A stretch of DNA of 31,123 nucleotides. It comes from JBASRP01 sp044866075. Lineage in GTDB: Bacteria; Actinomycetota; AC-67. Under the pieces are notes generated by a model. It saw only the letters and a program-made list of their open reading frames with translations, was not told where the DNA came from and did no database searches. The stretch lies in NCBI GenBank assembly GCA_044866075.1, contig JBIOTQ010000062.1, positions 1 to 31,123 on the forward strand, given 5' to 3'. Made by a program: the position numbers and the translations under genes. This document shows, piece after piece, positions 1 to 7,412 of this stretch; the first letter of the stretch is position 1, and every line of letters starts with the position of its first letter.

Positions 1-53
1 GCCGCCGCAACGAAGCCCGCCATGAGGACGACTGCTCCCGCTCGTCGACGCAT
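1..53 (-). CDS. 5' end of a probably secreted protein, cut by the window edge
   Basis: Only the first 17 codons are visible. On the minus strand an ATG at 53-51 follows a strong purine-rich ribosome-binding site (complement of 57-65, reading GGGAGGGGA on the coding strand) at good spacing. The translated start is MRRRAGAVVLMAGFVAA: an arginine-rich N-terminus running into a hydrophobic core, the pattern of a Sec signal peptide or a single membrane anchor. The gene runs away from the polysaccharide genes and is divergent from the sugar transferase at 460. Its function cannot be told from this fragment. The start itself is fairly secure because the ribosome-binding site and the signal-like peptide agree. 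Confidence 0.6.
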   Translation of the reverse strand, partial: MRRRAGAVVLMAGFVAA

Positions 54-330
54 CGCTCCCCTCCCTTGCCGCCCAAGCCCGCAGACCGAGCGGCTCTTTA
101 GCCAGACCAGCAGTCGCACGCGGGGAAGTGGATCGGTGAGGATCCCGACCAATCAGTTGAATTTACACCACCAAGGGCTTTCTCCTGCCTGTTCGCTCAA
201 ATCGTGTGACCGGGCGGGCCCGTAGCCGCCCCTTCCAGTTCCTACCTGCTGCGACGACCCCCGGCGGCGCTTCGGCGGCGCTTCGGCCCCGTTCGCGGGA
301 GTGAACGCGGGACGCAACGGTTTTATACCT
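54..330. other. Divergent intergenic region, no gene seen
   Basis: This is the left part of the only non-coding stretch over 300 bases in the window, between the leftward gene at 1-53 and the riboswitch-like element before the sugar transferase. No frame in it looks coding. It is relatively AT-rich near 150-175. It contains a short tandem repeat (262-283) and a small hairpin (CGTTC/GAACG, about 290-306) just before the riboswitch-like element. Promoters for both divergent genes should lie here, but I cannot fix a convincing -35/-10 pair. Confidence 0.5.
262..283. repeat. Tandem duplication of an 11-bp unit
   Basis: The unit CGGCGGCGCTT occurs twice in direct succession (262-272 and 273-283) and is followed by a third partial CGG. 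It lies in the non-coding divergent region upstream of the riboswitch-like element. I see no function; it may be a simple slippage duplication. Confidence 0.6.
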
Positions 331-446
331 TTTATCCTGGAAGCAGGACCGGTGCCAATCCCGGCGAATCCCGCCAGTGAGGTGATCGTTAAAGCGGGAG
401 GGAGAAGGCCGCGCTTGACTGAGTAAGCAAGTCCGGAAATCTGCGT
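331..446 (+). promoter_or_regulatory. Cobalamin-riboswitch-like structured leader RNA
   Basis: The plus strand carries blocks that resemble the conserved core of cobalamin riboswitches. A GGA...TCC stem (346-348 with 369-371, approximately) encloses a CCGG hairpin with loop TGCCAAT, followed by CCCGCCAGTGA at 370-380, close to the family's CCCGCCACTGT. Near the 3' end AGTCCGGAAATCTGCG (430-445) resembles the family's AGTCAGGAGACCTGCC. Local hairpins include TCCTG-GAAG-CAGGA (334-347) and AAGCG/CGCTT (392-396 with 412-416). CCCGC at 370-374 could instead pair with GCGGG at 394-398, so mutually exclusive folds are possible. The element ends about 14 bases before the first start codon candidate of the sugar transferase, so it would act in cis on that gene. 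The match is by eye and incomplete; a novel structured RNA is the main alternative. Confidence 0.45.
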
Positions 447-459
447 ATTAATCCCGAGG

Positions 460-1956
460 ATGCCTGTGACGTCTGATATGACCACCACCGTCGCCGCGCC
501 GCCTAAGCGTATCGGCGTCGGGCATCTGCGCGAAGTTCCGCGTCCCATCCCCACGTCCGTCTCGCGATCCCTATCCGGGCGCTTCCCCCTCTGGCTCCGC
601 GCCGTGGATGCGATCCATCGAGCGGATCGCTCGCCGCTGTCCATCGGAGCGGATGTCCTCATCGCGGCCGGATGCGCCGTCGCGGCGGGGGCCGGGATCG
701 CGCTATCGACGGGCATGGCGTTCGGCATGGTCTTCCTGCTCTACATCAGCGGCGGCTACGCCGACCGTGGCCCGCTCGAGACCCAAGGAGTCCTTTGGTT
801 CGCGTCGCGGTCCTTCACCGCCGTCGCTTTCGCCACCCTCGTGGGCGTCTCTTTCGCGCATGTCGCCGGCTTGAACGCGGGCGGCGCGCTGCGGTTCGGA
901 TGGTCGGCCGGCGCGGCCGTCCTATTGATGCGCGGCCTGACCTGGTCGGTCCTCGCAACAGCGCGGCGACGCGGGCTGGGTCTTCGCCGCACGCTCATCG
1001 TCGGGCACAGCGCGGAGGCGAATGTCCTCGCGCGGAAGCTCGCGGAGTACTCGCACGCTGGACTGATGCCGGTCGCGATGCTTCCGCTGGGCAACGGTCA
1101 TGGCTTCGCGCGCTTCCTTCCGGAGTTCCCCAACGCGATGCAGCTCGCCGGGTCGATCGCGGAATCCGGCGCGGAACATGTCGTTCTTGCACCCGATGGC
1201 AGCGACGACGCGATCCTTGAGTGCGTCAAGGGCTCGACCGGACTCGATGTCTCGTTCTCGATCCTTCCTCCGCTCTCGGAGGTATTCCTCAACCCCGGTC
1301 ACGTCGCCCAGGTCGGCGGCCTCCCGCTGATCCCGCTCGGCAAGATCGCGCAGCACCGACTCTCCCTGCCGGGGAAGCGTCTCTTCGATCTGGTCGTTGG
1401 ATCCCTCCTGATCGTGATCTTGTCCCCGATCATGTTGGCAACGGCCATCGCGATCAAGCTGTTCGACCGCGGCCCCGTGTTCTACAAACAGGATCGCGTG
1501 GGACGCGGCGGCCAGCTATTCTGCATGTTCAAGTTCCGCTCCATGGTCGTCGGCGCCGAGCGCCTCGTGATCGACCTTCGTGATGAGAACGTCAACAATG
1601 GATTGCTGTTCAAGATCGTCGACGATCCGCGCATCACGCGTGTCGGGCGGATCATCAGGCGACTGTCGATCGACGAGCTGCCGCAGCTGTTCAACGTCGT
1701 GCGAGGCGAGATGAGCCTCGTCGGGCCCCGGCCGCTTCCCGTGCGCCCCGAGGATTTCGGGCCCGTCGACGACCAGCGCCACATCGTCCCACCGGGCATC
1801 ACGGGCTACTGGCAGATCGCAGGAGACCACAGCTTGACCTACGAGGAGATGATCAAGCTCGATCTCGCGTACATAAAGAAATGGACGCTCTGGCTGGACG
1901 TGCTGCTGCTCATGCGTACTCTGCCCGCCCTTCTGCATCGGCGCGGGCCCTCCTGA
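460..1956 (+). CDS. Polyprenyl-phosphate sugar-1-phosphate transferase (initiating enzyme)
   Basis: It probably transfers a sugar-1-phosphate from a UDP-sugar to undecaprenyl or decaprenyl phosphate at the inner face of the membrane, the first step of glycan assembly. The 498-residue protein has an N-terminal membrane region (about residues 62-160), a central Rossmann-like region (about 176-270), then the conserved bacterial sugar transferase domain from about residue 306. That domain has a membrane-inserting helix (about 309-333), KFRSM at 358-362, the catalytic Asp-Glu pair D405-E406 in SIDELPQLFNVVRGEMSLVG, and GPRP at 422-425. This is the WbaP/EpsE-type layout and a normal length. The start is uncertain: ATG 460 abuts a GAGG motif (456-459), GTG 466 has better spacing to it, and ATG 478 is also in frame. 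It is directly downstream of the riboswitch-like leader, and the sulfatase-like gene follows after 49 bases. Sugar specificity cannot be told. Confidence 0.92.
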   Translation: MPVTSDMTTTVAAPPKRIGVGHLREVPRPIPTSVSRSLSGRFPLWLRAVDAIHRADRSPLSIGADVLIAAGCAVAAGAGIALSTGMAFGMVFLLYISGGYADRGPLETQGVLWFASRSFTAVAFATLVGVSFAHVAGLNAGGALRFGWSAGAAVLLMRGLTWSVLATARRRGLGLRRTLIVGHSAEANVLARKLAEYSHAGLMPVAMLPLGNGHGFARFLPEFPNAMQLAGSIAESGAEHVVLAPDGSDDAILECVKGSTGLDVSFSILPPLSEVFLNPGHVAQVGGLPLIPLGKIAQHRLSLPGKRLFDLVVGSLLIVILSPIMLATAIAIKLFDRGPVFYKQDRVGRGGQLFCMFKFRSMVVGAERLVIDLRDENVNNGLLFKIVDDPRITRVGRIIRRLSIDELPQLFNVVRGEMSLVGPRPLPVRPEDFGPVDDQRHIVPPGITGYWQIAGDHSLTYEEMIKLDLAYIKKWTLWLDVLLLMRTLPALLHRRGPS

Positions 1957-2005
1957 GCGGGTAGGAACCCCGAACTAGACCACCGCCCGAGGCCGGAGCG
2001 GCCGG

Positions 2006-3409
2006 ATGCCACAGAACATCTTGCTGATCGTCTTCGACACGGCCCGAGCCGATGCCTTCGAGGCGTACGGGGCTCCGGCCGGTGCGAGCCCCGTCATCGC
2101 CGACCTGGCACGACGCGGCGTCTCGATCCCCAACGCTTTCTCGACCTCGAACTGGACCCTCCCGGCGCACGCATCCATGTTCAGCGGCTCCCTGCCGTGG
2201 GAGCTGGGACTCGTCGGCGACGTCCCGCCTGCTCACGTTATGAACAGGAACAGGGACCGGCTATTACCGGAGTTTCTCGCCAGCCGCGGATACCGCACGG
2301 CCGGCGTCAGCGCGAATACGTTCGTTTCTCGCCGTCACGGGTTCCACTTCGGCTTCGAGCGATTCGAAGAGATCGTCGGATCCCGTCGCGGTGGATTGCA
2401 CTCCGGCATCCGCGGAGCCCTTCGCCGGAGCTACGAGGCGTGGCGAGCGCGTGTCGACGACGGCATGGAGCAGGCGGAAGTGATCATCCGTCGCTGGATA
2501 ACCGACGCCACCGGACAGCCGTTCTTCTGGTTCGTAAACCTCATGGAATGCCACTCGCCCTACCTGCCACCACGGCCCTACAACGATCTGCCCTTCCTCG
2601 AGCGGATCAGGGCAGGAGGAGACGTCGGACGCTTCCTTTCGTATGCCAGCGTCGCTCGCTACTGCATGTCGGAGATGGAGATACCCGCTGCGGCTCTCGG
2701 CCGAATGCGACACCTGTACGCCCAGGCGGTGCGGGCCCTCGACACCTGGGTCGGCCGGATCGCGGAAGAACTCGATCGTCGGAGGATGCTCGACGACACG
2801 CTACTTGTCATCACGTCGGACCACGGCGAGAACCTGGGCGAAGAACACCTCATCGGACACGTGATGTCGCTCGACGACAGGCTGCTGCGCGTGCCGCTCG
2901 TGATGGCCGGACCCGGAGCTCGGGCGCCAAGGTCGAAACCGACGAGCCTCGCGTCCGTGCCGCGCCTCATCGCGGAGGCGGCGGAACTCGAGACGCATCC
3001 GTGGGGTGGTTCGGATAACGGCGGCGTGGTGTTCGCACAAACGGAGGGTTTCCGTGCGGTCACCCGTCGGGCGGCCGAGGGGCTGGTTCATCGTTGGCAC
3101 CTCAGCGAGGCCGCCGCGGAGCGGATGTGCGTCCGCCAATCGTGTGCGGTCGATGGCCGCTTCAAGCTCGTCCGTGACGGCGGGCGCGAACGTCTCCACG
3201 ACCTCGTCGCGGATCCGACCGAATCGACGGACGTCCTGGACCGCGAGCCCGGAGAAGCGGCGCGGCTGCGTGCAGCGCTCGATGCCGCGGAGCGCACGTC
3301 CGTGCGGACCGCGAGCCGCCTGGAAACGGAACCTTCCGACATCGCCGGCTCGCCGGACGCGGAAAGCGAGGAGCTCGAGCGACGCCTCAAGCTTCTGGGA
3401 TACCTATAG
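2006..3409 (+). CDS. Sulfatase-superfamily hydrolase or transferase with Thr at the nucleophile position
   Basis: A 467-residue protein of the sulfatase/alkaline-phosphatase superfamily. The N-terminal ILLIVFDTARAD carries the metal-binding D11. The active-site loop is SNWTLPAHASMFSG (48-61). The second metal-site motif is TSDHGEN (D272-H273), and ECHSPYLPP is a typical sulfatase substrate-loop element. Classical sulfatases have Cys or Ser, converted to formylglycine, in a C/S-x-P-x-R motif; here T51 sits in that place and His replaces Arg. The protein may therefore use Thr directly, as phosphoglycerol and phosphoethanolamine transferases of the superfamily do, and its substrate is open. I see no signal peptide or membrane segment, so it looks cytosolic. 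A GGAG ribosome-binding site (1995-1998) supports the ATG. It is paralogous to the broken gene at 27088-28501, with the same C-terminal LGYL ending. Confidence 0.85.
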   Translation: MPQNILLIVFDTARADAFEAYGAPAGASPVIADLARRGVSIPNAFSTSNWTLPAHASMFSGSLPWELGLVGDVPPAHVMNRNRDRLLPEFLASRGYRTAGVSANTFVSRRHGFHFGFERFEEIVGSRRGGLHSGIRGALRRSYEAWRARVDDGMEQAEVIIRRWITDATGQPFFWFVNLMECHSPYLPPRPYNDLPFLERIRAGGDVGRFLSYASVARYCMSEMEIPAAALGRMRHLYAQAVRALDTWVGRIAEELDRRRMLDDTLLVITSDHGENLGEEHLIGHVMSLDDRLLRVPLVMAGPGARAPRSKPTSLASVPRLIAEAAELETHPWGGSDNGGVVFAQTEGFRAVTRRAAEGLVHRWHLSEAAAERMCVRQSCAVDGRFKLVRDGGRERLHDLVADPTESTDVLDREPGEAARLRAALDAAERTSVRTASRLETEPSDIAGSPDAESEELERRLKLLGYL

Positions 3410-3423
3410 CGACGCCGAGGCGC

Positions 3424-5034
3424 TCAGCGGGGGCCGGAAAGCAGCGAGCCCAGCGCGCGCCTGGCCCGTCCCGACAGTTTCGAGACGGCGGGGCCGCCGC
3501 CGCTGCGATAGATCATGTGATGCGACCGGCCATGGTAGCGCCGGTACCGGATCAGCCCGCGGCGTTCCGCGTGGGTCAACAGCTCCCTGATCGGAAGCGG
3601 TCGGTGGAGATGCGTGTCATCCGGACGCGGCTCCAGCAGGTTCACGACCACGATGCGGGCATGTCTCTCCATCTCGGCGAGGAAAGCGAAGGGGTCGTCG
3701 ACGTGTTCGATCACGTCGAACGCGTACGCCGCATCGAAGTCGGTAGGGATCTCATCGGACGTGATGTCGTAGACATCCGCTTCGATCCCTCGCCGTTCCA
3801 GCCGCCAGCGGAGATACCTCGTGCTGGGGCTCTCGAAGTCCGCAAACGCAACGTGGTAGCCCGCGCCGATCAGCCGGAGCCCGTCGCTTCCGATCCCACA
3901 TCCCCAATCGAGCACGCGGCTCCCCGGAGGGACGACGCGACGCAGATCCCAGTGGTAGGGCACCTTCGTGCCAGTCATCGCGAAGGCGGTTAGATCGTAG
4001 AGATACATGCGGCTCGAGCGGTAAAAGGCCTCCTCGTTGCCGAGCTCTTCCTCTTCGCGCTCGACGGCGGCGGCCGACGTCCGCAGGAGATGCTCGTCGT
4101 ATTCGGATCCGAGGTATTCCTTCAGTTCCTCCAGATCCTGTACGGCATCCCACGCGTTGAGAAATCGCGGGCCGATGCGCTGATAGTAGTAGTCGTTCGC
4201 ACGTTGCTCCGCCTGCCGGCGCAGACGCACGAGAGACGGCGGCACGCGATCGACGATCCGCGCCCATGTCGACGGGACCGAGGGACGGGTCAGAGCATCC
4301 TGAACGCGCGATCGGAAGAACGGCGTGAACCACGTATGTTTGGTTGCCATCATCCGCTCGCCCGTCGCGATCCCCTCGAATCTTCGGATCACCGCCTCGA
4401 GATCGTATTGGTGGTAGTGAAAGGCGCGCGCTTCTCGTTCGTACATGAGGCGCATCTGCACCTCGTTGAGCCGCCAGCCCAGATCCAAGTCCTCGTAGTA
4501 GAAGATGAAGTCTTCGTCGAACCCGCCGACGCTCTCGAACAAGGGGCGCTTGAACGACACATTGCTGGAGTAGAAGCGCCCCCATCCGGCCTCTTCTCCG
4601 GTGATCCCTCTGTAGTCGAACTGGCTCGACGACCAGTCGAACCAGCTCAGGATCGCGTTCCGCCCGAGGTCGGGGTGCCAATCGACGTGTCCCAGCACGA
4701 CGACCTCCGTGGCCGGCAACGCGTTGTGTCGGGCGATGTGTCGCTCGACGAGCGTCAGCTCGGGGATCATGTCGTCGCCGAGGAACAGAAGAAGGGAGCG
4801 CGCGGTCTCGCGGACGCCGGCGTTCCGGGCCGCACCCGGTCCGCCGTGCTCCTTGACGATCAGGCGAACGCCGGGGGCTTCCTCGACACGTTGGTCGGTT
4901 CCGTCGACGACGACCACGACGTCGAATCCCTGCACGGTTTGGGCGTCGAGCGCCGAGAGTGTGCGGCGCAAGATATGCCACCTGTCGCGCGTGGGGATAA
5001 CGATCGTGAGGTCGGAAGCCGTGAATGGCCGCAT
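3424..5034 (-). CDS. GT2 glycosyltransferase fused to a SAM-dependent methyltransferase
   Basis: A two-domain protein of 536 residues. Residues 8-240 are a GT-A fold family 2 glycosyltransferase: TIVIPTRDR at the start, the metal/nucleotide-binding LGDDM (85-89, in the DxD position), GGFDEDF (170-176) and the acceptor-side motif YEDLDLGW (180-187). After a charged, probably helical linker (about 260-340) comes a class I methyltransferase with motif I VLDWGCGIGSDG (374-385) and FDVIEHVDDP (439-448). A single chain could add a sugar and methylate the glycan, for example at a terminal residue. It lies 12 bases downstream of the acyltransferase and is probably co-transcribed with it. No good Shine-Dalgarno sequence precedes the ATG at 5034, so translational coupling is likely. 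It converges on the sulfatase-like gene with only 14 bases between stops. Confidence 0.88.
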   Translation of the reverse strand: MRPFTASDLTIVIPTRDRWHILRRTLSALDAQTVQGFDVVVVVDGTDQRVEEAPGVRLIVKEHGGPGAARNAGVRETARSLLLFLGDDMIPELTLVERHIARHNALPATEVVVLGHVDWHPDLGRNAILSWFDWSSSQFDYRGITGEEAGWGRFYSSNVSFKRPLFESVGGFDEDFIFYYEDLDLGWRLNEVQMRLMYEREARAFHYHQYDLEAVIRRFEGIATGERMMATKHTWFTPFFRSRVQDALTRPSVPSTWARIVDRVPPSLVRLRRQAEQRANDYYYQRIGPRFLNAWDAVQDLEELKEYLGSEYDEHLLRTSAAAVEREEEELGNEEAFYRSSRMYLYDLTAFAMTGTKVPYHWDLRRVVPPGSRVLDWGCGIGSDGLRLIGAGYHVAFADFESPSTRYLRWRLERRGIEADVYDITSDEIPTDFDAAYAFDVIEHVDDPFAFLAEMERHARIVVVNLLEPRPDDTHLHRPLPIRELLTHAERRGLIRYRRYHGRSHHMIYRSGGGPAVSKLSGRARRALGSLLSGPR

Positions 5035-5046
5035 GCGACGGGAGGA

Positions 5047-5658
5047 TCAGACCTCCAGACCGGCGGGACGTTTCTCCGGCGGTCCGATGTAATCGAGGAC
5101 GCGCGCCGGCACACCTCCGGCGAGGCAATACGCGGGTATGGGTTTGTTGACGAGCGAGTTCGCCGCGATCAACGCCCTCTCGCCGATATCGTTGACGATC
5201 GTGCATTTCGACGTCACGACCGCGCCGTCGCTGATGGTGATGGGGCGGAAGTCGTACCCTTGGTCGAGTAGATGCATCGACGGATCGCGGAACCGATGGT
5301 TCCCATCCGCGATCATGACTGACTGCCCGAACACACAACGCTTGCCGATCGTGATCGATGTTGTGCACTGGATCAGGGCTTCTGCCGTAAAGATCGATCC
5401 CGCTCCGATCTCCACCCTGCCCGTCCCCGAGATCTCACACTGGAACCCTCGCCGGAAATCGACACCGGGACCGACGATCAAGGTTCCCCCCTCGGGGATG
5501 TAAAGCGTGAAACCGGGCCCGAGACGCACCGGTCCCTGGAACTCCACGCGACAATGCCGGTGCGTAGCCTTGATCATCACTCGGCGCAGTTTGGACGCGA
5601 GATTCGCACCAAACCGATAGCGGAGATTCCAGGGGATCTTTCGCCAGTTGCGACCCAT
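5047..5658 (-). CDS. Left-handed beta-helix (hexapeptide) acyltransferase
   Basis: A 203-residue protein with repeating hexapeptide turns (for example LIVGPGV, VEIGAGS, ITIGKRC) typical of LbH O-acetyltransferases. H121 in ADGNHRF is in the place of the catalytic His of maltose/galactoside-type acetyltransferases, and the end GGVPARVL (181-188) matches the common GxPAK/R tail. It probably moves an acetyl group from acetyl-CoA to a sugar hydroxyl or amino group in the cytosol. The frame stays open further upstream across the opposite-strand methyltransferase, but homology-like sequence begins at MGRNWRK, so ATG 5658 is chosen. A TATAGT -10-like hexamer lies at 5674-5679 on the coding strand. 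It heads a likely two-gene operon with the GT2-methyltransferase and is divergent from the gene at 5725. Confidence 0.85.
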   Translation of the reverse strand: MGRNWRKIPWNLRYRFGANLASKLRRVMIKATHRHCRVEFQGPVRLGPGFTLYIPEGGTLIVGPGVDFRRGFQCEISGTGRVEIGAGSIFTAEALIQCTTSITIGKRCVFGQSVMIADGNHRFRDPSMHLLDQGYDFRPITISDGAVVTSKCTIVNDIGERALIAANSLVNKPIPAYCLAGGVPARVLDYIGPPEKRPAGLEV

Positions 5659-5673
5659 TGTTAGGCGGGCGAC

Positions 5674-5679
5674 ACTATA
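5674..5679 (-). promoter_or_regulatory. Putative -10 element (TATAGT) for the acyltransferase
   Basis: TATAGT on the minus strand lies 15 bases before ATG 5658, inside the 66-base divergent gap. The same AT-rich patch (CTATACC on the plus strand) could also serve the rightward methyltransferase at 5725. I see no clear -35. Confidence 0.4.
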
Positions 5680-5724
5680 CCGGCCCTTCCCGTTGATTTC
5701 GGGGCAGGTATCGATCGCGAGATC

Positions 5725-6585
5725 ATGACTGATTCCAAGAATCCCGGCCCAAATCAAAAGCAGGAGCTTCCGGATCCCGTCGTACCTCCGGATGCCTACA
5801 CGAAAGAGTACTACCTCCATGCATGCGCAGGGTTCGAGGAGTGGCGCGCCTCGGATGGCGCACGCGTCGCCGGGATCTATCCGGGCGTGCTGACGCTCGC
5901 CGCCATGAGGCCGGGAGATGTGCTGGTCGACGTCGGCACCGGCCGCGGGGAGATGATCGCCGTGGCGATCGAGATGGGAGCGGCGCGTGCGGTGGGCATC
6001 GAATACGCACCCACCGCCGTGGAGATGGCCCACCAGACCCTCCAACGTCATGGAACCGGAGACAAGGGCGAGGTGCTGCTCGCGGATGCGCGATCTATCC
6101 CGCTTCCCGACGATTTCGCCGACCTTGTGACCATGATCGACGTGGTCGAGCACTTGTCGCGCGAGGAGCTCGACGGGACCTTGCGCGAGGCCTATCGGAT
6201 CCTGAAGCCGGGCGGTCGCCTGTTCGCGCACACCATGCCCAACCGAACGGTCTACGACGTCACGTACAAGCTCCAGCGTCTGCTCTTGGGTTCGCGCCGC
6301 AGAACCTGGCCGGCCGACCCGCGAGTTCACGACTTCGAGCGCGAGATGCACGTCAACGAACAGACCGTCGCCGGCCTTCGACGCTACCTGAGGCGTGCGG
6401 GCTTCCGCCCTGCTCGTGCGTGGGTCGGGAAATGGATGTACACGGACTTCGTCCCCGACGAGCGAGCCCGCGCGCTGTACCGCCGGCTGGCCGGCTTCCG
6501 GCCGACACGACGGTTCGGCGTCGGCGACATCTTCGCCGAAGGAACCAAGACGTTGTCCGGCTCGCGTCGAGCGGCAGCTTCCTGA
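5725..6585 (+). CDS. Class I SAM-dependent methyltransferase (Methyltransf_11 type)
   Basis: A 286-residue protein with a standard methyltransferase core: motif I VDVGTGRGE (68-76), the acidic ribose-binding position in GIEYAPT (91-97), ADARSIPLP (120-128), and MIDVVEHLS (137-145), followed by LKPGGRLFAHTMPN. It probably methylates a sugar or a sugar-linked group in the cytosol; the acceptor cannot be told. The N-terminal 25 residues are polar and proline-rich. ATG 5725 is the first good start after the divergent promoter region. The next methyltransferase starts 7 bases after its stop, so the two are likely one operon. Confidence 0.85.
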   Translation: MTDSKNPGPNQKQELPDPVVPPDAYTKEYYLHACAGFEEWRASDGARVAGIYPGVLTLAAMRPGDVLVDVGTGRGEMIAVAIEMGAARAVGIEYAPTAVEMAHQTLQRHGTGDKGEVLLADARSIPLPDDFADLVTMIDVVEHLSREELDGTLREAYRILKPGGRLFAHTMPNRTVYDVTYKLQRLLLGSRRRTWPADPRVHDFEREMHVNEQTVAGLRRYLRRAGFRPARAWVGKWMYTDFVPDERARALYRRLAGFRPTRRFGVGDIFAEGTKTLSGSRRAAAS

Positions 6586-6592
6586 GCGCCGC

Positions 6593-7408
6593 GTGAACGA
6601 GTCGGCCGAACTTTTGCGCCTCCGCGAGGACGTCGCCGCTTTGGAGTGGTACCACACGCTCGAGCTGCGGCCCGGGGTCGTGACCCCAGGGTGGTTCGAC
6701 CTTCGAGACGTTTCGCAGCAGATCCCTTGGCCCGACCTAGCCGGTCTTCGTTGTCTGGACATCGGCACGTTCGATGGGTTCTGGGCGTTCGAGATGGAGC
6801 GCCGGGGCGCCGGCGAAGTCCTCGCGATCGACCTCCTTGATCCGGCGCAATGGGACTGGCCGGTGATGTCGACGGACGAGGCTGTCGCGGCGATCGGCAA
6901 ACGCAAATCCCGCGGCGAGGGATTCGACGTCGCTCGTACCGCTCTCCGGTCGTCCGTCGAGCGACGCGAGATGAGCGTCTACGACTTGGATCCGGATGCA
7001 GTCGGAACGTTCGACCTCGTTTATCTCGGCAGTCTTCTGCTCCATCTGCGCGATCCGGTGCGCGCTCTCGAACGAGCGCGAGGCGTGTGTCGTGGCAATC
7101 TGATCGTGGTAGACGCGATCGATTTCTCCTTGACCGAACTCTTTCGCAACCGGCCTCTCGCGACGCTCGACGGGCGCGGACGACCGTGGTGGTGGAAACC
7201 GAACCTGGCCGGGCTGGCACGCATGCTCGAAGCGGCCGGGTTCGAGATCGTCGGTCGCCCGAAACGGCTCTTCATGCCGGCGGGCGCGGGCCAGCCGGTC
7301 CCTCGGTTCCGTCCCCGCCTCCTGGCGAGCAGGGCGGGACGCGAAGCGGTTCTCCTCGGTTGGCGAGGAGAACCTCACGCGTGCGTGCGCGCACGCCCGC
7401 GGAGATAG
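6593..7408 (+). CDS. SAM-dependent methyltransferase, CmoB/DUF1698-like
   Basis: A 271-residue class I methyltransferase. Start GTG 6593 is chosen because it lies just after the preceding stop and because the protein then aligns from its beginning with the paralogue at 28627-29463. Shared marks are WYHT near residue 19, PGW/YxDLR, PWPD, the SAM-binding CLDIGTFDGFWAFE (54-67), and LGSLLLHLRDP after the core. The family resemblance is to Methyltransf_9 (DUF1698), which includes the tRNA carboxymethyltransferase CmoB, but in this setting a glycan or glycan-precursor substrate is more likely. A C-terminal region with a GRPWWWKPN loop probably closes over the acceptor. It is coupled to the upstream methyltransferase (7-base gap) and its stop is 4 bases from the stop of the opposite-strand gene at 7413. 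Confidence 0.82.
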   Translation: MNESAELLRLREDVAALEWYHTLELRPGVVTPGWFDLRDVSQQIPWPDLAGLRCLDIGTFDGFWAFEMERRGAGEVLAIDLLDPAQWDWPVMSTDEAVAAIGKRKSRGEGFDVARTALRSSVERREMSVYDLDPDAVGTFDLVYLGSLLLHLRDPVRALERARGVCRGNLIVVDAIDFSLTELFRNRPLATLDGRGRPWWWKPNLAGLARMLEAAGFEIVGRPKRLFMPAGAGQPVPRFRPRLLASRAGREAVLLGWRGEPHACVRARPRR

Positions 7409-7412
7409 ATCA

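Noticed and set aside
301..330. Possible c-di-GMP-I riboswitch, from GGGACGCAACGG
   Set aside because: Only the GGGACGCAA part fits. The upstream GCAAACC strand, the GNRA-capped stem and the downstream closing strand are missing.
331..446. Possible c-di-AMP (ydaO-type) riboswitch
   Set aside because: Lacks the GGGGTGAA and CAGCTAACCTCGTAGGC-type blocks; the cobalamin core fits better.
4090..5271. 393-codon plus-strand frame opposite the GT2-methyltransferase
   Set aside because: Shadow of a strong two-domain gene, with no motifs of its own.
5047..6906. 619-codon open frame on the minus strand
   Set aside because: Only the last 203 codons (from 5658) are protein-like. The rest lies opposite two methyltransferase genes and is a GC-rich shadow.
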